DNA of 64,000 nt from Halicephalobus mephisto (GCA_009193035.1 SWDT01000052.1:78902-142901), one strand, 5' to 3'. Counted from the first letter of the stretch, positions 10,856 to 22,209 are shown. The notes: generated from the letters alone by a model not told the origin. Numbers and translations are program-made.

Positions 10856-10859
10856 GTTC

Positions 10860-11395
10860 CTAAAAATACAGTTCTTGAACCTTATATCCCTTTACTCCGA
10901 GATCTTAAGTCGAAAACACCAACAACTAATCTAGTGCCTCTGAAAAGTACGGTATATCCTTATAGGATGATTCTTCAATTCAAGAAAAAAATTTTCCTCT
11001 TTTTCCAGAAGTCGTCAGAAGTAGTTCTTTTGAAAAACTTCTTCTGGGATGCGATTAGGATATCTCGTTCTATGATATTTTATAGAGGATTCTAAATTTT
11101 ATTAATGCATATAAAATGTGGTCATAACATGGGTCATTTAAACAGCAAGAATTGATAGAAAAGATCGGTGAACTTCAGAAGTCGGTGTCAGAAAAAAATT
11201 GAGATTTCTGAAGGTAGATATTATTAGGAAAAGGAACGAACTCAATTGGATTTCATTCAACAAAACTACAGAAACTGGGATTCCGAAGGCCAACTCTCAG
11301 TTCCGACATCAGAATTCGGAATCTACAGATCTGATTACCTTGTTCTACGTACTTTTTGTATAATTCTGAGGACGTCTATGCTAAACATCTATATA
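10860..11395 (+). repeat. Dispersed repeat, copy 1
   Basis: Shares a diverged but collinear match with 14035-14545. Common landmarks are the cttta/cttgactccg-agat start, a segment near 11190-11270 (gagatttctgaaggtagata, then aaaggaa and a run ending ttcat), and the pair gagaatct/ggaatctac followed by ccttgttctac or cccattctac. The spacing of landmarks is nearly equal in the two copies. The element type is unknown. Confidence 0.5.
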
Positions 11396-12028
11396 AAAAC
11401 GATAAAAGTTACGTAGAACGATTTTTGAACAGTTTTTTGTTTGTAATTTTTCATTTAAAACAGTTAAAATTACAATAAATGCCTAGGTCACAACTGTCAT
11501 ACTACCGTTAATCGTATTTTAGTGTTGGTGTTGTGTTCCCTAATTTCTTTTATGATCTCTAAGTAGTATTATTTATTACACTAGCTATGCATTGTTTGAT
11601 ATGACAAGATTTCTCAATATAGTTGCTGCTTGTATCTTAACAATTCTTGTAAAATCTATTGTTTTTTGTTCTCGTTTTTGTATTCTGCTTTTTTACTTTT
11701 TATATCAAAACGCAAGTATTTATTGTTTTGATAGCTTCTATCGTAGGTCTCGACATAGTCCACGTAACTTCATCGCTAGATGAGGAAAGTAATCCTCCTT
11801 TATTGTAATATGTAAGGAATAAATACAATGATACGCAGGAGAAACTTAAGCGATAATAATTTCTGCCATATAATGAAGAGGAAATTTCACGGTTTGCTTA
11901 AATATTGAAGGTCTGAACTTCACTTGCCTTCTCCTCAAGAACAAACGAACTTCTATGGATTTCAGAAGATCTCACTTTTTACTACAGCTTCCTTACACAG
12001 CACATAATATACATTGACAAGGACAAGA
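11396..12028. other. No gene seen
   Basis: A short hydrophobic frame at 11592-11783 has nothing to support it. The sequence just after 11930 leads into the 3' flank of the minus-strand CDR-family gene. Confidence 0.35.
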
Positions 12029-15000
12029 TTAGTCCACCAAGCGTTTGGCAACATCAAAGTCCGCAAAGTATTCTCTGATGATGGTATTCATCAGTCTCTT
12101 CAAGTTCGGAAATTCATCAATGATGCATTTGAGTTCATTAGGACAGTAAAGATAATAAAGACTAATTAGGTGACCAAAGACAGAAAAATCAGCCTAGAAT
12201 GGATTTAATAAAATTACAAAAATTAACGGTACATCACTTACCAAAATAGGTTCATTGCCACCAAAGAATTTCTTGTCTCCGAGGAGATCACTAGCAGCCT
12301 GGAGGTCTCTACGATAAAGTTGCTTCAATTCAGCATCAGAAAAATCGCCATAAGCTCCGAGTTTCTTCTTCATAAACCATTTCGCAATTGAAATGAAGAG
12401 AGGAACCAGAAATCCAGGAATATCGACTAGGAAAAGTTTGATAAATTCGTTTTCCTTTCTCTTGAACGCAAGATGGATTCTATAAAGTAAAAATTAATCA
12501 TACTATTAAAAATCATATATCAACTTTTCACGAAATGATTTCAAGAAGTTTATAAAAACAAAAGTGGCCTGACATTTTGATCTTCGCATGACAACTTCTA
12601 AATTATCTTTTGGAACTATATCTTATCCAAATACTTTTTAAAACTTCTAGATTACGATATGTAAGGTACATAATCATTTATCTATCTTCCAAGGTTAATT
12701 TTGATATATGGAAATGTTGATAAATCTCGTAAACTCGTAAACCGCTAATTAAGTAAGAAGTAACTTACTTGTAGATTTCTTCATCGAACATGCGAGAAAG
12801 AGCTCTTCCGGCAGCTGAAACTTCCTTTGGACAGTTATCCTTGATGTTGAAGTGCTTGGAAAGATATTCGAGAATGAATTCTGAATCCGCAATCTGTTCT
12901 CCATTGAATTCGATGAACGGTAAGAGTCCTTTCTGGCTTCTTTGGAAACAAGCAAAGGTAGCCCGCCTTTGGCGGGCCCTTTGCGTTAAAAGAAGTCACT
13001 TTTATTCTTCAGATATCTTTGGATCATTTAACATTTATGTACACTTATTTAAATTTTGTACATTATATCATATTTTAATATAAGCGACGAAGCTTCCCTA
13101 CGGCAGGCTTTGCAAATTTTTTGCTTATGCTATTATGAATTTTATAGTAGTGATTGCATTTCTTTTCATCACAAAGTTTAGACAATAGCTAAATAACAAA
13201 CATCACGACAATAAAACTACTTTAAGACGCATTCTACGTAATTTTTGACTTTCCGACAACATTTAGAAATTGAGAATAGGTTGTGGTTAAATAATGAAAA
13301 ATGGGATACTTTGATGAAAAATTCATTAGTATTAAACCTTCGAGTCAGAACCTTAGGGTAAGGGGGTCGGGGTCAGGAAATTGATTTTTTTAAATTCGAA
13401 AATCAAGTTATTTTCGCTGTAGAACTATCTTGGAGCTTCAAAGTGGTTTTCCCACACCGAAATAGTGAAATAATAAATTCTCCTGGAAGACCACTTTTAA
13501 GATAGAAATAGAAAGAATATTATTAATCTTTACTGAAAATAATAAAACACAGACAATAGCATGTATCACACACCAGACTACTGAGGGTCTGACTCACTTT
13601 CTATAGTATTCTATGATCCCTGATATTCAAGTTATCCTTTCAAGTGCTCTCTTTATAGTCTAGTTTTCTACCCTAACATAGAAAAGCCACTTAGTAGTGG
13701 TCCTAGAGCGAAAATAACTTCATTTTTGAATTCTTTATACTGGAAAATCCGATATCTTACCATATATTTATGAGTTAACCTGGGCTTTTAATAGCGTTAC
13801 CCCGAGGTTTTGACTTAATGTCAACATCAGTGAATTTTTGATGCCAAGAAACCCTATACTTGCTCACTCATATTATGATTTAATATCGAATTTAGGTATA
13901 TTAGTACTCGATTATCTCCATACTCCCATCCCCGGTGTCCTAACCAAGAACCTTATCATTTTCTTTATTTGCACACCTAAAAACCCTATAATTGATCATT
14001 CATTACATCCTTTTCTTAAATTTTAAACCCTTGACTCCGGGATTCTAAGTTAAAAACCCTACCACCAATGAATTCCGTAACTCCTAAGAACCCTATAATC
14101 ATATTTTTTCATCTCCAATAAGTAATTTTCTAGATTAACAAAATGCTATTCTTAACCTCTCAAACAATGATTAGAAGTAGTTTTTCTGATGTAGATTTTT
14201 TCGGACACAACACTGATTGGCATCCTATTTTGCATTATAAGGAACCTTAATGACCTTACTGTTTAGTTAGACATTAATAAACAGAACACAGGAAAACAGA
14301 CTTCAGAATTCCCCTTGAGACACGACTTCAAAAATCAGTGTCCAAAGAAAAGTTGGAGATCTCTGAAGATAGATATGATTTTAAAAGGAAATAAAGTTAA
14401 TTGAACTTCATCTAATGGGGTTATAGCTTTTCAAACTTTAGAATCCAGGACTCCTAATCTCTGGATTCTAAAGTCTAACCCTTGATTTTGGTATCAGATT
14501 GAGAATCTACTGGTCCCATTACCCCATTCTACACACCATTTATCAATATTTAAAGACCTAAATTTTTGTGTCGGAAAGTTTATCTTTTATGTCAGAACTT
14601 CTGAAGGAAAAGATTTTGGGGAATGCACGTGAGCTCAAATCGTAGACCTTAAAGAGCTCTGAATAGTTATAGTATTCAGTCCCGATACGATAACTGTGAA
14701 GCGAGTTATGATCGAAAGATACATTTTTCGCGACATACTGCATAACTGTTCATGTGAGAAAATTGAGATAAATAGAGTTTAACTATAAAGATCTATCCCT
14801 AACCTTTGTTAATTATCATGGCAAATGCTAATCTGATAAAGAATTGTCTTCTTCTGAATTTGATAGGAAAATTGGGTACTTATGGGTTATGCGTATCCAT
14901 CCTAATCAAGCTTAATCTAAACCTAATCCCAAGCCTAAGTTCAGCTCAAGAAACTTAAATCTAACTTAACTATATCTCGCGATATTGTTTGTATTTTTAT

Positions 15001-16665
15001 TTGAAATTGTTACTTCATCTAAAATATGTTAAAATTCACTGAAAATTTTTACGCCAAGACCTGTGTGCGTATAACCCATAAGTATCGAAAATTAGCATTG
15101 CTTCGAGATATAAATGGAATTTTGAGAAGCATTACATACTTTCCTTCATTAATTCCTATTATAACCTTACAAACTATAATATGCCTACCCATATGATTTA
15201 TAATTAACCTTGTTCCACTGCATAAGCTTTTTTTAACTCTTAAGTTTCTAAGAAGTATCACAATAGCTTATTTTCTTAAATATAAATATAATTCATGTGG
15301 AGGATATTCGACAGGAGTTGAACTATTTAAAAATCCTAATAGAAAGTTGTTTCCATCATTTTCATCGTCATAATCGATATCATCAATGCTTTGCAAAGTT
15401 TATCTTCCCCAAGAAATCGCGCAACACTATTGTTATTAATACTTAATGAGTCAAGATTTCCCGGTGTGAAGATTACTCGATCAACAACATTTCCCATATC
15501 TTTTATTGTGTTGATGTCTTCGAAGACATCTTTCACAATATTTCCTAAACCCAATAATTTTTACGGGACCTCAAATTTCCCGTTTTCATTCTCCAAATTT
15601 CTATTCCCATCTGGAACAAAAACTCTGACCATTCTCTCATTCATTACTAAAATTGAAACTAATACAGTAACTAAGTAATAACAATTACTCAATTCTTCTT
15701 TCATACTCTCACATCCTTGCAAAAAATAGCTTAGTTATATCGAAGGTATAAAATGTGGATAGACAACAAAAGAAAAAGTGATTTGTTCGTGTGAGGGATC
15801 GAACCACAGGCATACTAATTTCTCAAGGCAGCGCGCAGACCACTGCGCCAAAAATGCAAAAAACGCGCCCGTTATAAATTGACCACCCCATCGGATTTCG
15901 TAATCAAATTAGGAAATCCACGTAAATCCCCATAGGATTTCAGTGATTTTTATATTACTTCAAAGGTCTCAATATGAACTTAAAGAAAATCAACAATTAA
16001 AAAATCCCTATCGCAAAATGGCTTTGTTATTAATTTTTTTTGAATTTCCGCACAAACCACTTCTGTCTTTTATAATAGTATGATTGTTCTCAATAACCTA
16101 AAGTCATATTATTAAAAATTTTGAATATTTCAGAGTTTATTTAGATTTCAGGATTTTTAGGTAAGAAGAAATTGTTTTATAAACTGTCAGATTCATCACT
16201 GCTTTTTGTTGTGAATTTTTTTCTTTTGTATGAAAGTTCAAAAATTGCAGAAAATTACATTATTACGAGAAATTTAAAATGTTTTTTGAGAATCCTAAAA
16301 CGTAGGTAGAAGAAAACAAAGAATTACCAAATACACTGGTTTCTCCATTTTACCGAAAGTTACTCTCCTTGAGTGGAAAATTAAAAAATCTTAGCAATCC
16401 ATATATCGATTGCTGTAAATTCAAAGCCAACCTCATATTCGATCTTGTGAGCTCTCAAAAAGGTTTCGATTTTCATACAGTAAGCAGAACCATTGGGTAT
16501 TCCATCAGTTCGCTTGAACTGGAAGAGGTAAACGATGTTCTTCTTGTAATCCTCCTTCTTCAGCTTAGGTTTCTCATTTTGCTTTTTACCGAAGTAAAAT
16601 TTAGCAAGAATGGCCACAAGGACAGCTCCAGCGATGAGAACTCCAGAACAACAACAGCAACTCAT
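12029..16665 (-). CDS. CDR-family (cadmium-responsive, GST-fold) protein with a huge first intron
   Basis: Exons on the minus strand are 16432-16665, about 12769-12957, 12242-12479 and 12029-12193, encoding about 275 residues, close to the usual CDR length. The protein begins MSCCCC, then has a hydrophobic segment (GVLIAGAVLVAILAKFYFG), a single N-terminal anchor. The thioredoxin-like half follows (IVYLFQFKR...GSAYCMKIETFLR, then KGLLPFIEFNG and ADSEFILEYLSKHF). The helical GST C-terminal half comes from exons 3 and 4. Members act in cadmium response and fluid balance in C. elegans. Exons 2-4 join in phase. The 3.5-kb first intron is filled with transposon debris, and exon 2 lacks a normal acceptor in the right phase. 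The nearest in-phase AG (gaagccag) would drop about nine residues. The gene may therefore be damaged, or may use a weak site. Confidence 0.75.
12961..12977. repeat. Perfect short GC palindrome at the exon 2 edge of the CDR-type gene
   Basis: gcccgcc, a ttt spacer and ggcgggc form a 7-bp-arm hairpin exactly where the exon 2 acceptor should be. It is strikingly G+C-rich against its surroundings. Confidence 0.7.
12985..14030. other. Intronic filler without identified genes
   Basis: Contains a G-rich run at about 13352-13378 (agggtaagggggtcggggtc) that could form a G-quadruplex, and repeated ccctata words from 13850 onward that lead into dispersed repeat copy 2. Confidence 0.35.
14035..14545 (+). 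repeat. Dispersed repeat, copy 2
   Basis: Collinear with 10860-11395: gagatctctgaagatagata at 14358 corresponds to the segment near 11201, followed by matching a/g-rich and ttcat landmarks. Both copies lie in the same orientation 3.2 kb apart. Confidence 0.5.
15049..15690 (-). pseudogene. Helitron (PIF1-type) helicase remnant
   Basis: On the minus strand, frames give DRVIFTPGNLDSLSINNNSV, then with a frame change EYPPHELYLYLR, then after a stop VILLRNLRVKKSLCSGTRLI and GRHIIVCKVIIG. These follow the order of the C-terminal helicase domain of animal Helitrons: the LTP-N block, SIDSI-type acidic stretch, FLNSxTPxxxPPHxL, then LLRNL...LCNGTRL. The following QFP...AMTINKxQGQ block is missing or scrambled. 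The piece sits inside intron 1 of the CDR-type gene on the same strand as that gene. At least one stop and one frameshift mark it as dead. Confidence 0.6.
15785..15857 (-). tRNA. tRNA-like sequence, probably a pseudogene or tRNA-derived element
   Basis: On the minus strand, tggcgcagtggtctgcgcgc matches an A-box/D-arm and ggttcgatccc matches a B-box/T-arm at suitable spacing. I could not pair the anticodon stem properly or close the acceptor stem, so I do not assign an amino acid. It lies in intron 1 of the CDR-type gene. Confidence 0.45.
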
Positions 16666-16749
16666 TTTTAGAGAATTTTGAAATGAAAAATCTTCCACAA
16701 TTTTACAATAAAAAATAAAACAAACAAGTTGTAAACAGTGCACCAATAA

Positions 16750-17460
16750 GTAAGTCTGCTAGAATGGAACATGTACTTTTCCCGAGAAAAACCGAACTGT
16801 TACGGACACAAAACTGGCTTTTTTCGTCACAAACCCGTCACACCCAGAGTGAAATGACGCAGTGTTAAAATTGCACAAAATGAACTGGTGAAATTTTCGC
16901 GTTGAGAGCATGCGGCCTTGATTTTTTTACCTTTTCTCAATTTTTCATACAAAATTTATTAATTCTATAAAATCCGTATTAATACTATAAATCTTTTTTT
17001 CTCTTATTATAATTAACAGACCTTCTTTGTTCCGATGATTTTGAATTTTCAAGAAATTTTAATTTCATATGCAATTTCTTATCAAATATATCGTGTCCTT
17101 CTTATAACTGTCGAGAAAACTATCATTTCTTAATTTTTATAATTTTTAAATATTACAATTGTAGTTATAGTTTTTGTCGAAATGCAGAGATAATATTGGA
17201 CAGAAGGTAATATTACTTATACTGGTTTGCAAAATTTTATGGATATCTATGTTCATAATATAAAATTAACTTATTATTTAAAGTTATTAATTATAACAAA
17301 ATATTAATCAAAAGGACTGTAACATGCATCTTTCATATGCACATATGTACTAATAATCTGATTCTTCAAAATGAATTTTCTTTGTTTATCGTCTAGTTTA
17401 TTTCGTGCATTGAGAATTCGGGAACCTTTTTTTAAATGTTGAAGTGTTCTCCATCTAAAA
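16750..17460. other. Upstream flank of the CDR-type gene, no gene seen
   Basis: A/T-rich sequence of mixed complexity. The promoter of the minus-strand CDR-type gene should lie here. I see no motif strong enough to name. Confidence 0.35.
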
Positions 17461-17463
17461 TAC

Positions 17464-18190
17464 TTAAATAACAAAGTAGAATATTATAGACATACTTTGT
17501 TCTGAAAATAATCCCAAACTGCCAGATCTTCTTGCAAAATCAACAATATGATTTTCGAAAATATGCTTTTTTAAAGAAGTTTCAATCCACGAATAATATA
17601 ATCTCCAGTAATTAAAAAATTTCCGAATTGTGTGATCTAATTTTTCAATATCTCCAAATTGCAACCATTCTGCGTCTGCGAGACATTCAATATCACTCAT
17701 TAAATATAATAAATCAGAAAATACACCTGAGTATTTACTTTCTTGAACTAATTTAAGTACTTTTCGACAGTCTCCTCCAGAAAGCTCCTTGGAAGGGTAT
17801 CGGATATAAGCACCGCTTTTCTCAATGAAGTTAATGAAATTACTGATGTTAAATTCTACTGCATTCTTATAGATCTTGTTGATAGGTGAGCATAGTATAT
17901 GGCAAATAGGAATTGCAAAATGCTCTGCGTTAATTAACGAGTTCAGTGAATATCTCTTTGTACTCATACATGATGGATAAAGATTTGAGTAGCCAATATT
18001 GATCATATTTTTTAACTGTTCTACATTATACGTAAGTGAATATCTTGTTCTTATATCTGCATATGCTCCAGCTTTTATTCTACGCCATGATATATGGCAA
18101 AACAGACATAGAAAAGGGGCTGCATTTGATTGTAATCCTACAATGGTGTTTAAGAACTAGTAGTCTCCTACAAATCAACTACGAAAGATA
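17464..18190 (-). pseudogene. DNA transposase fragment (family uncertain)
   Basis: The minus-strand frame is open from about 18165 to the stop at 17464; the first Met is at 18006, but coding-like sequence starts earlier with GLQSNAAPFLCLFCHISW (a CxxC pair). Later marks are YSLNSLINAEHF and, near the end, an H-x-V-D-F-x-x-x-x-G-x-x-G-x-x-S-E-Q signature (HIVDFARRSGSLGLFSEQSM). I associate this combination with nematode DDE-type transposases, but cannot name the superfamily. A stop lies just upstream and the frame ends soon after SEQSM, where intact copies would continue. It lies directly inside the right inverted repeat and is transcribed away from it. Confidence 0.45.
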
Positions 18191-18324
18191 ATTTGTATAT
18201 TAAAACAACTTCCATCTTGATTAATTTGTGAACTCTCTCAATTACAATACCTTCTAATTCCAGATCTTCTAGATTTGAACAGCAGTAATCAAAAATAGGT
18301 CTAAAAAATAGATCCTTATGTAGG

Positions 18325-18641
18325 CATAAAGATCGGAGTTAAACCGGAAACAGCCTAAAGAGAATGCCCAAATCTACACCCAGTCAGCCGACGCTTGGGA
18401 GATGAGACTAAAGTATCAGAGAATCAGTCGTTGAGAAAATCCAACTCTAACTTGGTCCGAGTTTGACTTCGGTCAAACGAGGACCTTTCCTCTCTTTGTT
18501 CTATGCTTATGTTAAGATAAACAGGCTTAATTCCTAACAGTAGGAACCAACAGTTTTCCACCCAATCAAGGAGCTCCCAAGGTGTCACACCATCGACAAT
18601 CTCCCCTTCTTACTACATATCTTACTCCATATTTTACTACA
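18325..18641 (-). repeat. Right copy of the ~320-bp inverted repeat
   Basis: Reverse complement of the left copy at 3597-3916, with the same inner limit at tgtaggcata (inverse of tatgcctaca). Outer limits are fuzzy and no target-site duplication could be defined by eye. About 15 kb separates the outer ends of the two copies. Confidence 0.75.
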
Positions 18642-18696
18642 ACAGCTGTAATAAATAACAAAATACCCCTTGTCGACATAGTCGAAGATGACAGTA

Positions 18697-18960
18697 CAGT
18701 GGACTCGCGATAAATAGAAGCTCGATAAGGGAGCTTACCTAAAATACACAAGGCTTACAGGGGGAAGAGGGTCCCAGAAAAGCGCCATGTAAACCTTATA
18801 TTTTAGACAAGCTCCCTAAGTGGAAAAACGTGTTAAATGGAACTCAGAAATGCCATTTGATCTTTAACGTTCCCTAAGTTGAACATTCGATAACTAAAAA
18901 ATTGCCATAAGTGGAACGTTTTCCTGATCCCTTCAATTTTCACTTATTTCGAGTCTACTG
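18697..18960. mobile_element. pogo/Tigger-like MITE, 264 bp
   Basis: Begins CAGTGGACTCGCGATAAATA and ends with the imperfect inverse (ttatttcgagtctactg), flanked on both sides by TA. The CAGT ends, TA target site and GATAA-type subterminal words are those of nonautonomous pogo/Tigger elements. No coding sequence. Confidence 0.75.
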
Positions 18961-19062
18961 TAGTGGAGAACGGTAGAAGAATCATCAATGTAAAAGAGGA
19001 AAGCGGACCTTTATACTTCACTATTAATGTGCCTGATTTGCGTTTTGTGTTTACTGTAATTA

Positions 19063-19233
19063 CAGTCGAACTTGGATATAAAGTACACTCTTAGGATTGG
19101 GCAAAACGTATGTTATAAGAAAGGATATATTATAGCAGGGGTAAATTTGGAGACAGACTATCAAACTCACTCAGACCGTATGGTATAACAAGAGATATGT
19201 TATAGCGGGGGATCTTATATCCAAATTCTACTG
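19063..19233. mobile_element. pogo/Tigger-like MITE, ~170 bp
   Basis: Begins CAGTCGAACTTGGATATAA and ends with its near inverse (cttatatccaaattctactg), again flanked by TA on both sides. Interior words (gttataagaaaggatatatta, gtataacaagagatatgtta) form two imperfect internal copies. Confidence 0.75.
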
Positions 19234-19239
19234 TATATA

Positions 19240-20225
19240 ATGCTTTAAATAATCATAATGTCTTATGTCTTATATCTTGCTTTGCCGCGGTTGTTGTAAT
19301 TATCACTTTTTTAGTTTAATTACCCAAGTTTGAGGCAATAAAGAGATTGATACAAATCAGTAGTAAAAAGGATTACTACGTTTACCCTTAGTTACGAAAA
19401 GAATGATTAAAATTGACCAGTTAAGAAAACAAACACCTCCGAAACGAAATCACTAAATCTTGACAAACAGGTGAAGGAGTACTTTCAGGTTTTCTCAATT
19501 TTTGATATATGAAATTTTACAAATTTATTTCGTTTTCTCATTTTAGAAGAGCGTTTACCAAAAATTAAATACGGATTCTCTAATGTGTACTTGATAAACT
19601 ACAAAATCAGCTACAACTTGTTTCAAAAGGCCACTTCGAGTAGTCTCCTCCTTCGTAGTCAATAACACAGCTGTCGATTTCCGAATTAGTTCAAAATTCT
19701 TTATCAAAGTTTACCTAAAAATCACCAATAATTATTTAATTAAAAACAAAATTTAAAAAACTTTTAATTTTCCAAACTTGAAATCAGAAGTGTAAATTTC
19801 GCAATTGAAAGTTTAATTTTGGTTGAAAATAATTTTAAAATTTGCAAAAAACGGTAAAATAAATCCTAAATCGGTCATATACAATCCAAAGCATCATTAA
19901 AACAATAAAAAAACAAATTTTAATTGATAAAAATTTTAATTTGAAAAATTTTCATATATCAATTTTATTTCCCAAAACATCCGGAAAATACCAGTTTTCC
20001 CCGTTTAAATGACTTTTTGAATGTTCTGATGGTCATTTTAGCCCTTTTGAAACCGAATAATCCTAAAAGGGACTAACTTTTCCCAACACGCAATTGGAAA
20101 AACTGGCGCATGAGTCAGTCAAAGTGACCATGTTTTCCAGTCATAACATCGCTCCAGACCATTCTTTTTCCTGACGGGTTTTCGAGTCTTTTCTTGCCTT
20201 TCTGTTTTGCATCGATTAATCACTT
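19240..20225. other. Upstream region of the MADF gene
   Basis: No gene is visible. It becomes T/A-rich at 19720-19980, then more complex from about 20090 to 20225 with ttctttttcctgacgggttttcg close to the MADF start, where a promoter is likely. Confidence 0.35.
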
Positions 20226-20231
20226 CCGAAA

Positions 20232-22207
20232 ATGGATTCCGATTCTGTTACTCAAGTCGACGATGGTGCTGCTGACAAACCAGATACTCAAACAGTTACT
20301 ATTGAAACTTTGCCTACTGGAGAAGTAATTTCCCAAGTTATTTCGAATATCGACGTCGGATCTGCCGGAAGCTTAGACGGGGAAACCAAGGACCAGACAT
20401 TGAATAAAAGTAGTGCAAATTCTAGTACTTTCATAGATGGAGGAACCGGAACGAAACTGATAGAATTAGTGAAGGAATATCCAGAACTGTTCGACAAGAC
20501 CCATCCTCTCTACTGCAACAACTCTCACAAGGGAGTCATCTGGTCCAGAATCGCTAAGGAGCTAGGGATCGGTTCAGGTAGGCTTTTCCACAAGTAATTC
20601 TAAAATTTAAGATATATTTCCATATATGAATAATGTTCTTATTGCCTTACAGTACATTAGTTTATTGATTTCATATATGGATTTTTAATAATATCCCCAT
20701 ATATGGATTCTTCTCTCTGTCAACTTAAACTACATTACTTTACTACTTTTACATATGAATGATGTTCTTATTGCCTTACAGTACATTAGTTTATTGATTT
20801 CATATATGGATTTTTAATAATATCCCCATATATGGATTCTTTTCTCTGTCAATTTAAACTACATTACTTTACTAATTTTATATATCTACCTTTAACGATA
20901 TTTCCATATATAAATAATGTCTCTATCGACTTGAACTACATTCTTTTATGGATTTCATACATAAATACCACTTTTATGAATGAAAACTGCGTTATTTGAC
21001 TAATGTCATATATCAACTTTTGACCTATAGTTTCATATATGAATGTTATCCCCATTTCTTTAAACAATGTTCTCTGATTAGCTCCTTACATGAATGCTAT
21101 CTCTACCTACTCGAATCATACTTTTTGCTTGTTTCATATATCAATTTCTAACTATACTTATGTGAATGTCACCCTTGTCTAAAATCCAATTTTTACTAAT
21201 TTCATAGTGAATTTCCAGCGAAAAAAACACGTGAACAGTTTTCGTACATGAGAAAACGGTTCAAGACGGAGTACTTTGCTCGTAAACAAGGCCTTCGACG
21301 TCCGCTCGCTCCAGACCCAGATTCCAGCAACTATCGTCAGCCGTTGTTTGTTTATGAACAGCTTCAGTTCTTGGAACAAGCTCTTGAGAATGAGTTGACC
21401 GCAGGGTTAATGAACGAGACTGATACTGTCGACACTTCAATTGTCAAAGAAGAATATTTCGATTTGGATCCTCCCAGATTAAGTATTGGAGCAAACTTGG
21501 GAACTAGTGATGCTTTACCGTCGATGGATTCTTGTGAGTCTTATTAATTTTAATTAGGATTTTCAGTCTAGTGGAAATTTAAAAATTTCTCAGAATTGTG
21601 GAGATTTTAGAATTGTCCAGAATCTTATTGAAAACTAAAATTTAATAGAAGCTTCTGAAGCCTTTTATAATTTTATGTAAATTTTCGAAACCCTTCAGGA
21701 TCCAGTAAAGTTTTAGAATCTTCTAAAATTAGAAATTTTCACGATTTTCTGGAAATTTTTAGACGTTTTAAAAATCTAGAAAATTTCTTAAAATCTGGAA
21801 TTTAGGATTTAAAAAATTCCGAAAATTCGTTCGGAGACAATTTTGTAAAAATTTTTTTATTTTTCTGATAATTTTTGGAATTGTTTGTTTTAGATTCTCC
21901 AAGTAGAAAACGTCCAACTCCAGGATCTCTTCCAAGTCCCATGAATCATCAGTTACCAGTTCCCCCGAAGCAGCAACCCCGGGTTGATCCACAGCAAATG
22001 ATGAACTTTTTAAAGATGTTGGCTGAGGTTCAGAAGAATCAACAACCTAAAAATGACTCTGATGAAGAATGTACACTTTTTGGAAAACAAGTAGCTGGAG
22101 ATCTCCGGACTTTGAGCATGAAGAACAGAGCTATTGCTAGATTCCAGATTAACAAAGTTCTTATGGAGCTTTTCCTCAGGGAAATTGGACATTCTAAAGC
22201 AGATTGA
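20232..22207 (+). CDS. MADF/BESS-domain transcription regulator
   Basis: Exons 20232-20577, 21219-21533 and 21894-22207 join in phase to give 324 residues. After an acidic, Ser/Thr-rich head, a MADF domain starts at about residue 75 (TKLIELVKEYPELFDKTHPL, then VIWSRIAKELG, and across the splice KTREQFSYMRKRF), closing with FVYEQLQFLEQAL. MADF is a Myb-related DNA-binding fold. The last ~40 residues read as a BESS motif (LFGKQVAGDLRTLSMKNRA, then RFQINKVLMELFL), the protein-interaction element that often accompanies MADF. The combination points to a nuclear regulator. The linker is rich in Pro and Gln. I cannot tell which nematode madf gene it corresponds to. Confidence 0.85.
20620..20880 (+). 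repeat. Tandem duplication (~130 bp x 2) in MADF intron 1
   Basis: Two nearly identical consecutive copies, each with gttcttattgccttacagta and ccatatatggattctt. The rest of the intron to 21180 carries further degenerate catatatgaa words. Confidence 0.8.
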
Positions 22208-22209
22208 TC

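Noticed and set aside
12790..13083. A plus-strand open frame across the CDR-type exon 2
   Set aside because: Antisense to an exon with clear GST-fold motifs.
13350..13380. Interstitial telomere-like repeat
   Set aside because: Only one ttaggg-like word, and no ttaggc array as nematode telomeres would have; at most a G-quadruplex candidate.
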